In this document: positions 36,460 through 47,998 of the stretch, one piece after another
Layout: each line of letters begins with the position of its first letter
Position numbering within the stretch: position 1 is the first letter of the stretch
Assembly (NCBI RefSeq): GCF_028453695.1
Contig: NC_135774.1
Span: forward strand, 7,750,001-7,814,000
Origin: Augochlora pura
Taxonomy: Eukaryota > Arthropoda > Insecta > Hymenoptera > Halictidae
Direction: 5' to 3'
Length of the DNA: 64,000 bases
The notes under the pieces: generated by a model
What the model was told of the DNA's origin: nothing
The model's database searches: none
What the model saw: the letters and a program-made list of their open reading frames with translations, nothing else
Made by a program: the position numbers and the translations under genes

Positions 36460-38002
36460 ATTAATTTTTGAATCGCGGCGATTAATGCGTTAATATTGCC
36501 ACGGTGCCGCTAAATTCGAAACAGAAATTTACAATATCCTCGATAGGTAACGATACTCTCTGTCCGTCGAAATTCCTCCGATTTCGTTTCCTCGCGCCGA
36601 AAAATCCCCGCAAGCACCGGGCGCAGCCGATTACGCGATCACACGGCTAACAAGAGCAGCGAGTATAACGAGCGTGTAACAAATCCAGTGCGTGTGCCGA
36701 TGTGTAAACACACTCCGCTCGTAGCCACAATCCCTTCCGCGCGCATTGGCCGGGGTGCAGTGCGGACGGTCGCACAATAAAACACTGGCATAATGTTTCG
36801 GCCGGCTGGTTGAACACCGCAAATATACCCCCGGACCGCATGCCGGTTTATTTTCGAGGGATACATGGGGTCACGTATGCCCGTCGTAGTTAGGGGGGTT
36901 CGGAGACCTGCCGCGTCGCCAGCCCCCCTTCTCGAGGGCTGGAGGGGACACGGAGGCACTGGGGACACCCTCGGGGACTCATCGTGGATTAGCCTCGCTA
37001 CATTTCGTCCCTTATGTCGGCGCGTATGTTCCGTTATTACGCGTCTAGGCTCTCCGCGAGTGCCGGTGCCTGCGGGGAGATCGTGGATGAAGGGAACCAC
37101 CGTGCCGCCGGTGATTCGGCCTGCTTTACCTGCGACAAATCGACTAATCCTTTTATTGGTGTCACTGGTTCGCGATCGCTCTCCCTACCAACTGTGGACG
37201 TTCGATTAATGACGCGACGCATGACTGCTGCTGGGCCGATTTGATCCACTGTTAGCATTAGATTTACGTAGTTTCTACCTTGCGTTCGACCCTTGTGGTA
37301 GAGATGCGAGTATCGATTAGCGATTACATTGTTGATATTGTTGACGTTTTCTTAACGGTACAGGGTAGTGGAGGTTTGTTTTGGAGGTACGTTTTGATTC
37401 ATTCTTGGGCATAGTTTTCACTTTACATTTATCGAATAAGACGTATTAAATCTTTTTAATCAGAAATAAACGAAATAAAAGCATAAAATTATTAGTATTA
37501 TCTTCGAATTTCCTTGACAAAGTCGACACCCAATATAATATTTATAAAATATTATTTTATATTTTACAACATAATTGTAGATTCAAAGTCAGTTTTATAC
37601 TTTTATAAAATTGTAAAATTCACTTTGAGTACACCATTGTATATATGGGGTGGTCCAGTAACAATTAATGTTTATATCGTATTTCTATTATAGAGCTCTT
37701 TCGGACACAAGTTTATACGAACTTTTTTCATACATTTGACTTTAGTAACAAATAGAATAATTTTGGTTCCAACCAAAGACACATTCTTATACATATATCT
37801 ATACTAATCATTTTTCTACATACACTAGTGAATACTCTTTTTTAGAGAATATTTTTTATAGAGAACATCAAATTCTTTCAAATTAATGTATGAAAGCAAA
37901 TTTCTTCCAATCCTTCTTCTTCCTAGCCATATTGTACTGCAATACTTATGTTAATAGATATTAAATCTAGAATGCAGGTTCTTACTGAACTACCGTTTAT
38001 TA
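36460..38002. other. GC-rich island (36460-37330) then AT-rich sequence
   Basis: One of the stronger islands. Frames of 114 and 153 residues overlap on opposite strands without domains. Candidate regulatory or CpG-rich promoter sequence. Confidence 0.45.
37419..37472. repeat. Dispersed repeat R4, copy 2
   Basis: TTTACATTTATCGAATAAGA, CGTATTAAATCTTTTTAATC and AGAAATAAACGAAA align with 34385-34440. It may be an old element fragment. Confidence 0.45.
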
Positions 38003-38323
38003 TACAGGAAGTCTCAAAAGTCAGTAGCAATTGTAAAAAAGGGTTCCTGAGGTCATTTAAAGTAACTTTTTCCTTTACAAAAATTCAATCCGCCTCTTTA
38101 TTTACGAGTTATTAACAAAACACCGTGACCAATGAAAAGCAAGCTCGACTGACGCGAGGATAAAGACCAGTTTGACTGATTGGCACGCCTCTCATTGGTC
38201 ACTGCTTTTCGTTAATAACTCGTTAATGACGCCTCGGAGAAAATGTTTATAAAGGAAAAAGTTATTTCAAACGATCTCAAGAATTTTATTTCCAGATTGC
38301 AAGTGATTTTTCGGTCACCCTGT
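38003..38323. mobile_element. Foldback MITE, family A, copy 2
   Basis: Outer ends ACAGGAAGTCTCAAAAGTCA and the complement of TTTTCGGTCACCCTGT are inverted. Further in, GGTCATTTAAAGTAACTTTT is inverted against AAAAGTTATTTCAAACGATC, and ACGAGTTATTAAC with GTGACCAATGA is inverted against TCATTGGTCACTG with GTTAATAACTCGT. The whole 321 bp therefore folds back on itself. It matches 24668-25110 over most of its length. No coding capacity. Confidence 0.8.
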
Positions 38324-38969
38324 CATAAATCAATATAATATTTGCTCTATGCAAATTGGAAAGAGAAAATGACGAGGAGGATTAGAAATCTGTTGACGAG
38401 TTTCTGATGAGTACAGTGTAGAAATAGTTTTACAAAAGCATCGAATGCGTTAAAATAATTGAAAAACGTTTCGATAACAAGTCCCATCCCCTCGTACAAT
38501 ATTTACCCGCTTTCTCCATAATTGATAATTGGCACGCATCGTGGAGTACGCTTATTTTGTACCAGTGTTACACACCCATATTTCTTGTCAATAAATAGTA
38601 ATCCTCCTTTACTCAATTCCTGCAACGCGTACACAACAAAATCCCCTAGATTCTAACCGAAATTCCGTAGCTCCGTAAACAACATCGGAAATCCATAGAA
38701 TCGTCAATAGTGCCCGCAATAGCGGACTAGGACGCGAACAAAACCAAAGGTCGTCGCTAATGGCGTTGGCGTCGACGCGGCCTTTCTAAATAAATGTCTG
38801 GGAGACAAGAGCCGCGTGAACGAATCCGATGTCCGATGCATCCCTTTCGAAATCAGCTCGCGGCCGCTACCCTGGGATAATCGGGAGCCGCCGTGAGCCC
38901 GGTCTACTTCCGATTTCCGCGAGCGGGCTGGTTGGTGCGCGCGGATTTTCGAAAGCGGGTAAAACACGA

Positions 38970-38972
<3 letters not shown>

Positions 38973-39007
<35 letters not shown>

Positions 39008-39014
39008 GAGAGAG
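38973..39014 (+). repeat. (AG)n microsatellite
   Basis: Sixteen AG units at 38973-39004 are followed by TGAGAGAGAG. It sits inside a GC-rich island. Confidence 0.95.
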
Positions 39015-39429
39015 CACGACAGGGGTGGCATCGCGAAGGGTAGCCGTTCACGATTACGAAGCGGGTGAAACGGGTGAAACGGGGGGCGGGCGGGCGAGCG
39101 AGAGTAGCAGGCGTATGGGCGGCCGATTACGCCGATCTCCATTAGAGGGATTGTAAACTCCCGTAAATAAATAATGCGTGTATCGGCGAGGAGCGTGGAG
39201 GGCTCTTTGCCTAAGCAGCCATCGGTCGTGGAACTTAATAAACGGCGTAGTTATCAATTTATAATGGGTCGGCGTGTCGCGCATGCGCGTGCCTGCAGGG
39301 CCGTATCTCTGGTTACGTAACGGCGTGCACGCGAGTGGCTTTAAACTCCGTGTATTCTAACTATGCCCACCCCCGCCGCTCGCGTTACTTGCCGCTCTAC
39401 CCCCCTCTGACGCACCCCATCCTCATCCA

Positions 39430-39548
39430 CCACCTTCTCCTACTCTTCCTCGATCTCTCTCTCTCTCCTCTCCTCTCCATTTCTCTCTCTCCTCTCCTTT
39501 TCTCTCTCTCTCTCTTCTTGGTCTTCCGCCCGTCTCCTTTTCTCCTTC
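39430..39548 (+). repeat. Polypyrimidine (CT-rich) tract
   Basis: TCTCTCTCTCTCCTCTCCTC-type repeats with few purines. The mirror-type purine tract GAGAGTCAGAGAGAGAGAAA follows at 39660-39690. Confidence 0.85.
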
Positions 39549-40160
39549 ACCCTTTGCGGCTCCGCTACAAGGGACAAATTGAATTTTAGATCATGCCGTG
39601 CTCTTCTGGGGTCCGCGGGAACCAAGGGAGAGCGGCGACGGGGGTTGCTGTTCCACGGGAGAGTCAGAGAGAGAGAAAGAGAACGAGGTGGTGCGGGTGG
39701 CCGAGGGACAAGGGGCGCAGGAGAAGCTCGAGGGGGCGGAGCAGACGTCGAGATGATACTAATTGAAATTTGAAATTGATATTAGCGAATTATTACCCCT
39801 CTACTGCTTCTGCTTGGCCCAACGCAATTACGGCCGCGTGTCGGGTATCAAAAGTAATTGCTGCCAAACTTAACGAAATTCAGCCAATTTTCGTTTCGGC
39901 TGCCTGACCTTCCACGACGACGGATTACCGGCTCGGGTTTCGCTTTACGTATGCACGTTGCAGCTTCCTTTCGCTGCGAGTAAATAGAATTTCGGGGGTG
40001 ATTTGGACGCTACGTGGAAACGTTTCAGAGACCTGGATCTACGGCTCGGGTTCTCAGATGCCGGCCAGGAGACTCGAGCGCGGATCTTGGCATTTGAGTC
40101 GTGACTTCGCGACTAGACCAGGCTGTTTGGTGGCTGAACTTCTTTGACTGTTTCTTTGTT

Positions 40161-40380
40161 TTAACCCTTTGCAGTCGGAACCATTTTAGCTGGAAATTCA
40201 AAATATTTGTTCAGACTTATAGTGTTTGCATTTTATATAACATGAAATTTTTTATACATTATGGAATTGCATTCTGTGCAATTTTCTACATACGAGTAAA
40301 TTTGATAAAAATGATTTTGAAACATGGCAAGGTCATCTTTAACGGCGTCTTAGAGTCGCCACTCGACCGCAAAGGGTTAA
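40161..40380. mobile_element. TTAA-bounded miniature element (piggyBac-like MITE)
   Basis: The left end TTAACCCTTTGCAGTCGGAA and the reverse complement of the right end TTAACCCTTTGCGGTCGAGT share the first 17 positions with one mismatch. The element is exactly flanked by TTAA, the piggyBac target, and the internal 180 bp is AT-rich and non-coding. A related left half occurs at 28060-28236. Assignment to the piggyBac superfamily rests on the TTAA target and CCC-starting ends only. Confidence 0.75.
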
Positions 40381-42108
40381 TGTATTTCTTGAAGTATAAG
40401 GAATAATAGAGTACAAACTAAATTAACTATCACTAATTTATTACAAACAGAACTAAGTTAACTATTGAATAGTTGTAGTTGTACTAGTAGTAGTCTGTTG
40501 TTTTACCTGTCTTTTTTGTGCTTTTTGGAATGTTATTGTTCATTGAATATAAGTCATAAAAATCATCGAGAGTGAGCGTCTATACAAATGCCGTTACAGT
40601 TCCACTTGGTTTAACGTTTAAATATTTAAAAGACGTAGGATTTGACCTAATGCACTGGCTGTCTTAAGTACTTAAAATGTATGTCGTGACCCGTTAGATT
40701 CATAATAATGCAATTCGAATAATAATAAATATTCAGTTGTACGGAAATAACATCTCTGAATAGTTGACATTCTATCAATAATTGAGCAAATTATTTTGGA
40801 AGTGAACTAAGTCCGTTTGTGTCAATTATTTTCGGTAGTTACAAGTACAACTTAAAGTTATCTATTAATAAAACATGTGAGGTTACTTATATTCCGAGTA
40901 AATACGATAATTCTAGACACGTTAGTTTTCAGAGTTAGTTCAATAATTGAGCCGTTTATATTGAAAGTGGCCTAAGTCTATTTATACTTAGATTGAGATA
41001 TTTATTATTGATAATGTTCTAACCTCAATTGTTTCAACAGTTGTTTTAGTTGAATAATCAGTACATTTAATTAAGGAAGTTAACAAGTTCTGCAATATAC
41101 ATACTTACAGTTAAATATAAAACTTGAAATTTAATATTAAATTTTAGAAATTATTCCGGAAGAATAAAACGACAAGACTAGCGAATATAATATAAACTGC
41201 GAATTATTTAAATTATTAGCTAAAAACTTGGAATTTAAATGGTAATTTAATAACCATGAGTGAAAGTAACAATAAACAAAAAATTGATCGTTTGAAGGTG
41301 AATTTTTAAAAGTATTGTCAACACATTTTTCTTCTTAAGACGTGGTTTTTCACGTCAACATTAACTAATTAATAATAAAATTTATATTAATTAAGTATTA
41401 GTTAAATTTATTATTGGTTGGATAAAATTTTTTACATTTTATAATTGCACAAATAAATTGTAAAAATAAATTCGTCAATAAATTGTTCTTGATAGAACCA
41501 TTTCGAAGATAGCGACAAAAATTTCGTAAAGTCTGATCACACCTGTGTTTTTCTACTGCGAGAATAATATCCTGGCATTAGTACATAAAGCATTGCATAA
41601 TAAAAAGAATTAGTACGTATTAATAATTTGAATATTGAAATGTTTTCCTAGACATACAGAGCAAGAAGATAATGACACTTAACATACATAGTAAAGCATT
41701 TATAAACCTACTGTCTTGTACTCTAATCAGAATTTTCGAACATTGTGAATGAATATCGTAACGTTGCTCCAGAATATATTCGAAAATAAATTGCTATGCT
41801 TCTCTACAATTAACTTGTACATTACAACAACTATAGCTCCTTATGAATAGCGCCGTACGAATTTCTAATTAAAATCTTAAGCAATCCGCTCGGACATTCA
41901 ATTGAAGCAATCGTCGTCCACCACCTAATATGCTCAAGCGATGAGAAATAGATACGCGAAACAAAGTACGTGCCACTTACACTATAAAAGTCTATTGCGC
42001 GAACAATTATAATCAATTATTAAATTCTTTCTATTCGTCTGTGACTCACTTATTGTCAGAAATCGTCATGGGAACGGTTGTGCGCGCCGTTGCAATAGTC
42101 TTTAATGA
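40381..42108. other. Drgx: AT-rich sequence immediately upstream of Drgx exon 1
   Basis: No confident TATA box or initiator could be assigned. Possible splice acceptors are TATTGTCAG ending at 42059 and TTTTCCCAG ending at 42118, so the true first exon may be further upstream. Confidence 0.4.
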
Positions 42109-42409
42109 ATTTTCCCAGAAACGTGCATGATTCACAATGTCAGAAACTTGTGGTTGCAGATTGGATCTGTTCACGCCCATCAACCGAACAATAACCACCA
42201 CCACCCGCACCACCAGCAGCAGCAACAGCAGCAACAACAACAGCAACAGACGAGCCAACCACAGGTGCCAGGAGTCGGTGGTGGGGGAGGGCCGGGGGGC
42301 GGCACGGTGGCCAGGGCTGGCGGAATGTTCTGCTACCACTGCCCCCCAGGTCTTCCAACGCCGCGATTACCACCAACTCTTGAGTACCCCTTCACCGCCA
42401 CTCACCCCT
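42109..42409 (+). CDS. Drgx: Drgx-like paired-type homeobox gene, coding exon 1 (first coding exon seen; N-terminus uncertain)
   Basis: The conserved start is the ATG at 42325, giving MFCYHCPPGLPTPRLPPTLE and then YPFTATHP up to a consensus donor (GTAAGT) at 42410. This resembles the vertebrate DRGX start (MFYFHCPP) and leaves the exon in phase 1, exactly as exon 2 requires. The frame is also open upstream to 42109, just after an in-frame TGA at 42106-42108. An ATG at 42127 would add 66 residues, including three His, a 12-Gln run coded by mixed CAG/CAA (42214-42249) and a Gly-rich stretch. The 42127 ATG has T at -3, whereas the 42325 ATG has G at -3, so I favour the inner start and read the Gln/Gly stretch as 5' UTR or an optional extension. 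A TTTTCCCAG just before 42119 could also be a splice acceptor for a further 5' exon. The protein is a nuclear DNA-binding transcription factor. Vertebrate DRGX acts in sensory-neuron development; the role here is inferred from family only. Confidence 0.85.
42214..42249 (+). repeat. Interrupted CAG/CAA repeat encoding 12 glutamines
   Basis: Twelve consecutive CAG or CAA codons are in frame with the Drgx-like exon, preceded by His-rich codons (HHHPHH) and followed by a Gly-rich run. If translation starts at 42127 this is a polyglutamine tract; if it starts at 42325 it is 5' UTR. The mix of CAA and CAG argues against a pure expanding microsatellite. Confidence 0.9.
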
Positions 42410-42410
42410 G

Positions 42411-45400
42411 TAAGTAGACAGATCCGCTGCCACGAATACTCCCGCCGAAAACTCTTTGATTTTCGGCTATTCTCTGCATTCTGCGACGAAATTATAGCGT
42501 AGATAAATATTTGACGAAATTTGATCGATTTTGACCACATATAACTGCGCAAAACATCACCGTCGGATGCTGATTTGTTTTTTAAATTAACGGCAGGTTT
42601 ACAGAACCCGTGGAAATGACAGATTATTAATTTACAGAGAGTGGGAAAAAATGATTTTTGAAATAGTAAATAGACTATAAATATTTCTATCTTTTCTAAC
42701 TTTTTTTGAAATAGTAATTATATTTATATGAAATACTATAGCCACACGTAACTATTATTTCAAAAAGTTTATTAGCCAAATTCTGTTTTTCTAGTCTATT
42801 TACTATTTCGAAAATCTATTTTTCAAGCCCTGCTAATTTTTTAATTTACGATCATTCAGATAGTTACTGATTATTTGAATAATACAAATGAAACATTAAG
42901 AGTACTTGACAGAAATTATTATAATATTTCAAATTAATGGGGAGGGATTGTATATTTTGTTCTGCTGCAAACGGAATTTCTGAGAAAAATTTGACAAAGT
43001 GTAGGTATTTTATTAAACTTGGCAATGTTTAATATGACAAACATGGCTTCATATTTAAAGGGTTACAGTGGTCAGGGTGTGTCTAATTAAAAATTGAGAA
43101 ACAGCATCTTAAAGTAAATTTTTCAAGCTCTTATATAAAAGAAAAAGTTATCATCGTATGGTGTTTATTTCGTGGAATTATCGTTGATCAAAGTTGGTAA
43201 ATTTGTATCCAACTTTTTTATCTATGCTATAATTTTTGTGAGCAATATGTTTCGATTTTTCCTGCTATTATTTACCTTATACAGGGTGGGTACTATGGCT
43301 ATAAACAGAAACGTCGCATGTCACAATTTCGTAAATCTTAAGTTTATATAACAATTCATCTGTAGAATTAGGAAAAAATTACAAAACCAAATTCGATAAG
43401 CTCAGAAAAATAAAGAAAGAAAGTAACATTACTAATACGAAGAATTGGAGCCAGTATCTTAAAATGTTAATATCTCGTCAACCATCTTAAAACAACAAAT
43501 CTCACTGATGCCATCATTAATATAAGATGAATATTGTTTAACACAGAATACGCTAAGAAGTGTTGTCTCAATAATACTAAAATATTTTATAATATAATTA
43601 TAAAAAGGTCATAAACGTCAGCATTAATAACCTTATGCGTTAACTATTCTCATAACTAAATACAAAAGATTGTAAAAAAAATGTAAATGTTATAATGTAT
43701 ATATCATTATATGACGTAAATTATTTTTTTTTAACATTCGTTTATAACATATATTACAAAAAAATTATAAATATAAGAATAATTTTCTTATAAAAATAAA
43801 TTAATTCTCTTGATTTGCACAATTTATGACAATGAAATAATTCTTTCATAAATACGGAAGCTTAGCGGTCATACATAATATAAAATGAATAGGCCCGTTA
43901 CGCATCGAGGAACATAATAATCGAGTCCGCAAACACGTTTGGCTATCAGGATCCCCCCGGTAGCTTCCGGCGACACGATTACGAATCTCCCTGGAGTACC
44001 GTTTCGTCCCGATTTACTTCACCAAGAAAAATTTCATTCTGCCCATAATCTTACATTTTTTCATCTATTCTCACCCTCAGTATACTTCCCCAATTCCCCA
44101 TTCTGGCCGATGCGATGCAGAGTAGACTTCTAAAACGACCCATATCATGACAAACTGTCGAACTTCCACTTCGTGCTATTTTCAGAATTGCTTCGGTACT
44201 GTGAAGTGAAAAATGACAGGGCAGCGTCTCTCTAACAGCATATTTAAAATAATTTTTCAATCGAACCCTCTATACATAAACCATACTTTGAATACGTGTA
44301 GTAGTTCGTTACCAGCGCGGGTGCTTTATATGAATTTTCCTCAATTTCTGGGTTAGGTTACGGCTAAGTCTTTATTATTCGTATTAAATTGTTCGCCCAC
44401 TATATAGATTACTTGACAAATTTAGATCATCAAGTAGAAAATAGTAAAAACATTTTCAAAATTTGGTAAATTAGATCATCAAGTAGAAAATAGTAAAAAC
44501 ATTTAAAAAATTTGGTAAACAAAATAAATTTCTATGTAGATCATGTATTGTGTAATTAACGCGAAGATTTTTATTTTGCATCTCTGGGTGTACTGAATAA
44601 CTTCAGATTGATCGAAATTGTAATCTTGAATGTAAAATATAGTATTTTGAATGCAAAATAAAACTTTGCACGTGTTTTGCAATGTGATGTAGGCACTACA
44701 TCAATTATAATTAAAAATATATAATATGTTGAATTTCACGAAGAAATAGTAATTTAGTATGAGAATTTATTGAATATTAAAAATATTTCTGTTAGAGAAC
44801 TTCATCATAAATCGAAGTTTTAAATAATTAAGGTAAATATTATCTTTAAACTACTGAATATATTAGCCTATAAAATTGAAGCGTTACTAAATTATATGTA
44901 AAAAATAATTGCCAACAATTGTTCATCGGTAACGTATTATACAAAAATAATAACTTCCTGAGTATTATAATTGCTAAAATCCATTTTTGTTATTATGCCT
45001 TCGTTACAATGTTAACTGATAAAAAAGACGATCTACATTATGGTAACAATATTCCACAAATGTCACATCTTTTGTACTCGAAGCTATATTAAAATAAGAA
45101 AAGTTAAATATCTATTAATTTATTAAAAGCGAAGAAATTATGGCAATGCAAAAATAGCTTTTAAAAATTATTTTTTGGGGGGCGTTTCAAAGTGGTTAAC
45201 CAACCTCATTGGATTGATATAAGAAATTATAACTATCGTGGTATACATGGTGTCCAATTAATTTCCCTCAAGATCATTTTGTCGAGATTGCAAGGTGTCG
45301 ATATTTTTCCATATAACTTAATATAAGTCGCTATTGCACAATATCATTATGACGTTAAAAATGAGATCAAAACGGTTCTAATGATCTACGTTTCTATGGA

Positions 45401-45768
45401 CCTCTTGTGACCTTCAGTATCAATGATTTACTATCTTTTAGACTTGATGTGAATTTTTATCTCACGCAGCATAAAATATAGTGCTGACACCTCGTAATAG
45501 ACTCTATTGAAGATACAGTATATGCAAAATACAAATCAATTTTTAAAGTCTGATTTTATACAGGATGTTTATTTGAAAACTTTATATCTAAATATCTTGA
45601 AAGCAACATATTATCGAAAAAATGTTTCAGGCTATCAACTAAAAAGAAAATAAATAAAATAGTTGTATTTCTGTATTTTAAAATTGAGTAATTTTGTATT
45701 AAACATTTTTCCCAAAAATGCGTTATTTTCGAGATATTTCGCTAAAAAGTTGTCGAATGTATAGTTTT
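42411..45768. other. First part of the Drgx intron, AT-rich
   Basis: TACAGGGTGGGTACTATGGC near 43283, CATGGTGTCCAATTAATTTC near 45248 and TATACAGGATGTTTATTTGA near 45556 look like decayed transposon ends without partners. A small GC-richer patch lies at 43880-44280. Nothing coding. Confidence 0.45.
44422..44519. repeat. 49-bp tandem duplication
   Basis: TTAGATCATCAAGTAGAAAA and onward to TTTGGTAAA at 44422-44470 is repeated at 44471-44519 with differences only in the TTTTC/TTTAA stretch. Within the Drgx intron. Confidence 0.9.
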
Positions 45769-45927
45769 TACGCTACAAGCAGGGACCTTTCAGTTCACAT
45801 TCCCCCACTTACTAACTGCCCCACTACTGCAACTATCGACCAATAGCGACCGATAGCTGCAGCAGTGGGGCAGCTAGTAAGTGGGAGAATGTAAACTCAA
45901 AGGTGCCTCTTTGTCGCGTGAGGACTA
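45769..45927. mobile_element. Foldback MITE, family B, copy 2
   Basis: The sequence is one long inverted repeat. The left arm (from CGCTACAAGCAGGGACCTTT through CACTTACTAACTGCCCCACT) pairs with the reverse complement of the right arm over about 75-80 bases at roughly 80% identity by eye. The centre contains CCAATAGCGACCGATAGCTG. It shares arm and centre sequence with 3170-3365, so it is a dispersed element and not an isolated hairpin. No coding capacity. Within the Drgx intron. Confidence 0.8.
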
Positions 45928-45951
45928 TACAGGTGTATATGATATATTGGA

Positions 45952-46197
45952 TTAACCCATTCACTACGGTTGAAATGTATTGCTCAATACGTTTCGACGT
46001 TGCTTCAACAAAGAATAGTTTTAAGAAATTTTAAGAAGTTTTAAAAAGCTTTAAGAAGTGATTAATCCAATATGTCGATAAAATCAACAGAAAATGTTCA
46101 GTCCTTAACAAAAACTGTTGTCATCGACTATAGATGATACTTGTATACGCATCATTTCGATGCCGCATATATGCGGTGCTCGGCGCGAAAGGGTTAA
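45952..46197. mobile_element. Putative TTAA-bounded miniature element with a 14-bp palindrome
   Basis: The 246-bp segment begins TTAACCCATTCACTACGG and ends, read in reverse complement, TTAACCCTTTCGCGCCGAGC. Only the first 12 or so positions of the ends are similar. Near the right end is the perfect palindrome CCGCATATATGCGG. It lies just after the family B MITE at 45769-45927, so two small elements may be nested or adjacent. Confidence 0.5.
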
Positions 46198-46479
46198 TGA
46201 GAACAATTATTCCATAAAAATATGTGATAAGGCTTAATTTGACAATCAAAAATTGTTCGAACAATTTTTCTTAATCTGGATCAAAACTATAATATTACAA
46301 TCGTCCTCGGTCGAAGTTAACTACCAATAGTCTTTTAAATGATTTAAGACAATAATTGTTTTCTTACGAGCATTTTTGCATTCAACTTTTACCAAGAATA
46401 GTTTCGAACTCACAAACAGTGCTCACAGTTTGCATATTGGGACTTTCTATTCGATTCGAATTTGAAAATGTTATACCGT

Positions 46480-46841
46480 ATTTGTTATTACGATTATTTC
46501 TGTTTCGAACAACCGAGTACTTGTACTTCCGTTAGTTTTCCTGTGCTTTTGTGTGTGTACTAGTGTTTTGCGCGGAGACTTCTCTGGATATCGGTGTTCA
46601 AAAAGGGGGAAGGCATTTCAAACACCTGTTATATGCAAAAGGTAAGCTTCCAATCTTATTTTTTTCTGAGTGAAAGAACTGTGTGTGAACAAATCGGACT
46701 AACTGTTTAAACACATTTGTTTATCTGTAGGCACCGATGAATGTTGAATATCGGGATACAAAACAGCTTATTATTGAACAATTAAGCCTTATCGGATATA
46801 TCACGGACAAGTTTTCAAATGCAGCCATTTTCCTTATTTAA
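46480..46841 (+). other. Possible spliced non-coding or short-ORF transcript with an 88-nt intron
   Basis: AAAAG is followed by GTAAGC at 46642, and 88 nt later TTTGTTTATCTGTAG ends at 46730, the shape of a small insect intron. Just after the acceptor an ATG (46737) opens 34 codons (starting MNVEYRDTKQLIIEQLSLIG) to a TAA at 46841. No domain is recognised and no frame continues across the join with an upstream ATG. It could be an alternative 5' exon pair, an intronic ncRNA, or chance. Confidence 0.2.
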
Positions 46842-47689
46842 TTAACGATATTATCCATTTATTGTAAAAAATGTATTTTATCGTTAGCTTCTCGTCTAAA
46901 TTGCTTTGCTATTTTATTTATTCCAAGTTATATTAAAATGTTATCGTAATAATTTCCTTGCGCAACAACCGCTTGTCATTTAAACTAATCACTTTAATAA
47001 GACAATCTTTTTGTTGTACAATAAGTACACTCCTCTTGTTATTTTAATTTATATTATTAATTTAAAATTTTTTAACTTGCATTTACGATTTCTAACAATC
47101 GACGTAGTTTTGAATTTGAAATAATCAAGTGTGCTTCGAAGACAAAAGAATACAAGTGTAAGCATTATTATTTCACTCCAAAAATTTAATTATGAAAATT
47201 TTTGAATATATTCAGTTGGACAAATTAAAAAAAATTATTAACAAACAATGTATCTTTCTATGAAGATAGAGGCCATTAACAACTATCGACAAATATTAAT
47301 TCGTAACAAAAGTTAGCTGTGTATGAATATTTTTTCAGTTCTCATATAATTAATTCCATTATTTTTGGGGAATTGCATAACACCACTATGTTCATATATT
47401 TTGAGTTACAAAATCAGCCTATATGTTTAACAACATATGTATCTTGTTCAGCCAATTATTTCGTTTCTCAACAAAATTTTGTTTCCTAAGAGTGTTAAAA
47501 ATCACTGGAATCAGCATTTTGCTAATAAAAAAGGACATCTACGAGCATAAAATTTCGAAGCTAGGAAAAAACTGTTAAAACGTTTTTCTTTTCACTTTGA
47601 AAGAAAGATCATTTCCCATTTCCTCATGAAAGAACGAAACAGCTTTTCAAACGATGCTATAATAAACAAACAGATATAATGTCTATAGT

Positions 47690-47745
47690 ATGGTAAATTT
47701 CATCGGACCCTTGGATATTGCCAATTACGTCGCAACTGGTACAAG
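47690..47745. repeat. Short local repeat partner of 48008-48065
   Basis: TATGGTAAATTTCATCGGAC, CCTTGGATATTGCCAATTAC resembles AATGGTAGAATTTATTCCAT, CGGCTCCTTGGATATCGGCA at 48008-48060. About 50 bp, diverged, 310 bp apart. Confidence 0.45.
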
Positions 47746-47998
47746 ATTAAAATAGCTATTCCGTTTTATTTTGTTAGCAATAGATTAATGTTGCAAGCAA
47801 ACTCTTTTCACTTGTGCATAAATAGTCGTTAAGGTTATGTTTAATGTAGTTATTATTATTATAATAACCATAATCTTTTATTAATCTAGCCTTATATTTT
47901 ATTATACTTTTTCAAATAACAGGAAAACATGCCAATCGTTCAAAATCCCTCGGTCAGTATATTCGTAATGTATCACAGTAGATAATACAAGCATACCG

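Larger units (their letters stand above)
38324..40160. other. Longest GC-rich island upstream of Drgx (about 38640-40160)
   Basis: It includes the (AG)n run, the C/T tract and CpG-rich stretches such as GGCGGGCGGGCGAGCGAGAG. It lies 2-3.5 kb before Drgx exon 1, so it is a candidate promoter-proximal region or the site of an untranslated first exon. No recognisable coding sequence. Confidence 0.45.

Noticed and set aside
36639..37209. Opposing frames of 153 (-) and 114 (+) residues
   Set aside because: They overlap on opposite strands in a GC-rich island, and neither shows a domain.
42137..42502. 121-residue frame overlapping Drgx exon 1 in another frame
   Set aside because: A shadow of the CAG/CAA repeat read as Ser/Asn; it runs through the splice donor into the intron.
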